Shown here: positions 63,624 to 64,000 of the stretch, piece by piece
Layout of the letters: each line of letters opens with the position of its first letter
Position numbering within the stretch: the stretch's first letter is position 1
Origin: Mucilaginibacter myungsuensis
Lineage (GTDB): Bacteria; Bacteroidota; Bacteroidia; Sphingobacteriales; Sphingobacteriaceae
Assembly: GCF_015222005.1 (NCBI RefSeq)
Contig: NZ_JADFFL010000003.1
Location: forward strand, 62,001-126,000
DNA length: 64,000 bases
Direction: 5' to 3'
Position numbers and translations under genes: made by a program
The notes under the pieces: generated by a model
The model's database searches: none
Seen by the model: the letters and a program-made list of their open reading frames with translations, nothing else
Told to the model about the DNA's origin: nothing

Positions 63624-64000
63624 TCAAAATTTCTTCATCCACAACCCCGCTAACGTGGCCACCGTATTCATCAGCATGTGCAACACCACTCCCCACGCAA
63701 AGCCATTCTTAAACCTCACATAGGTTATCCCCCACCCCATGATCAGTTGCGGGATCACATAAATGGGATAGATCCAAAACAACGACAACTCCGGTCGGTA
63801 ATTGCTCACATGCATCAGCGCGAAGGCGACCATAGATAAGATGATCAAGCGATGCTTTACAATATCACTGACCTGTGCAGTAGCCCCTGACGGGATGTTG
63901 CGGTAACGAAAAAGCAAGGTAAACAATGCGCCTGTTGCCAGACCAATAGTTATCGGCAGCCACAATTGGGGCGTGACACGCTTTAATATCGCCATGCCAA
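63624..64000 (-). CDS. CPBP family intramembrane protease-like, 5' truncated by the window
   Basis: This is the C-terminal part of a membrane protein with four or more helices and the CPBP motifs FALMHVSNY (F-x3-H) and HMLMNTV (H-x3-N). The EExxxR motif would lie upstream, beyond the window end; the frame is open through 64000, so the ATG at 63995 is probably internal. CPBP proteins cleave or process membrane substrates. Confidence 0.8.
   Translation of the reverse strand, partial: GMAILKRVTPQLWLPITIGLATGALFTLLFRYRNIPSGATAQVSDIVKHRLIILSMVAFALMHVSNYRPELSLFWIYPIYVIPQLIMGWGITYVRFKNGFAWGVVLHMLMNTVATLAGLWMKKF

Overview
This 64 kb window looks like chromosomal DNA of a Bacteroidota bacterium of the Sphingobacteriaceae type (Mucilaginibacter/Pedobacter-like). 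The evidence is gene content: a PorT-type outer-membrane protein beside ubiE/menG, the uppS-bamA-ompH-ompH-murI block, a TonB-dependent receptor with a carboxypeptidase-regulatory N-terminus, a PF14121-like putative porin, a TlpA protein with a DUF4369-like N-terminus, AT-rich promoters with TAnnTTTG-type boxes, and almost no Shine-Dalgarno sequences. The placement is an inference from protein families; there is no rRNA or tRNA in the window to confirm it.

Layout. (1) 0-7.6 kb: an assimilatory sulfate-reduction operon: siroheme sulfite/nitrite reductase with a HEPN-like tail, cobA, a precorrin-2 dehydrogenase fused to a TSUP transporter, cysH (APS-reductase type), then cysD and cysN after a repeat-filled gap. 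(2) 7.7-11.6 kb: small accessory genes (methyltransferase, DUF1304, TspO) and an Rrf2 regulator. (3) 11.6-16.4 kb: tyrosine/homogentisate catabolism (hppD, hmgA, FAH-family hydrolase). (4) 16.7-24 kb: secreted and envelope proteins and a coupled lpxK-pnp-porin operon. (5) 24-28 kb: gluconate kinase, gluconate permease and a membrane AraC-type regulator. (6) 28-31 kb: a small acidic protein, a zinc alcohol dehydrogenase and a secreted TPR protein. (7) 31.3-38 kb: a tightly packed eight-gene dedicated type II fatty-acid-synthase-like locus (FabG, hotdog dehydratase, ACP, KAS, enoyl reductase, PPTase, alpha/beta hydrolase, PlsC-like acyltransferase) with a fatty-acid-hydroxylase-family gene just upstream. 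(8) 38-46 kb: TlpA-like protein, TonB receptor with a small Cys-rich partner, and a tandem A-B-A-B quartet of related secreted proteins. (9) 46-48 kb: a ferritin island with a thioredoxin-like ferredoxin and two outer genes that share a palindromic operator-like site. (10) 48-63.9 kb: envelope and housekeeping genes (murI, ompH x2, bamA, uppS, exbD, DUF6089-like, nadK, CBS protein, yqeY, porT-like, ubiE, scoA, MBL hydrolase) and a CPBP protease-like gene cut by the window edge.

The sequence is unusually rich in intergenic palindromic repeats. At least three copies of a 126-128 bp element with near-identical inverted ends, a tandem pair of 100 bp elements, REP-like CATTGCGAG elements, GTAGGTGC palindromes and homopurine AAAGGTTAAAGG arrays fill most of the larger gaps, and some run into gene ends. 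No CRISPR array, prophage, transposase or integrase gene was seen.

Most promising for new biology: the dedicated FAS-like lipid locus (31.3-36.9 kb), the A-B-A-B secreted quartet (42-45.8 kb), the Met8-TSUP fusion, the HEPN tail with an R-x6-H motif on the sulfite reductase, and the shared palindrome flanking the ferritin island.
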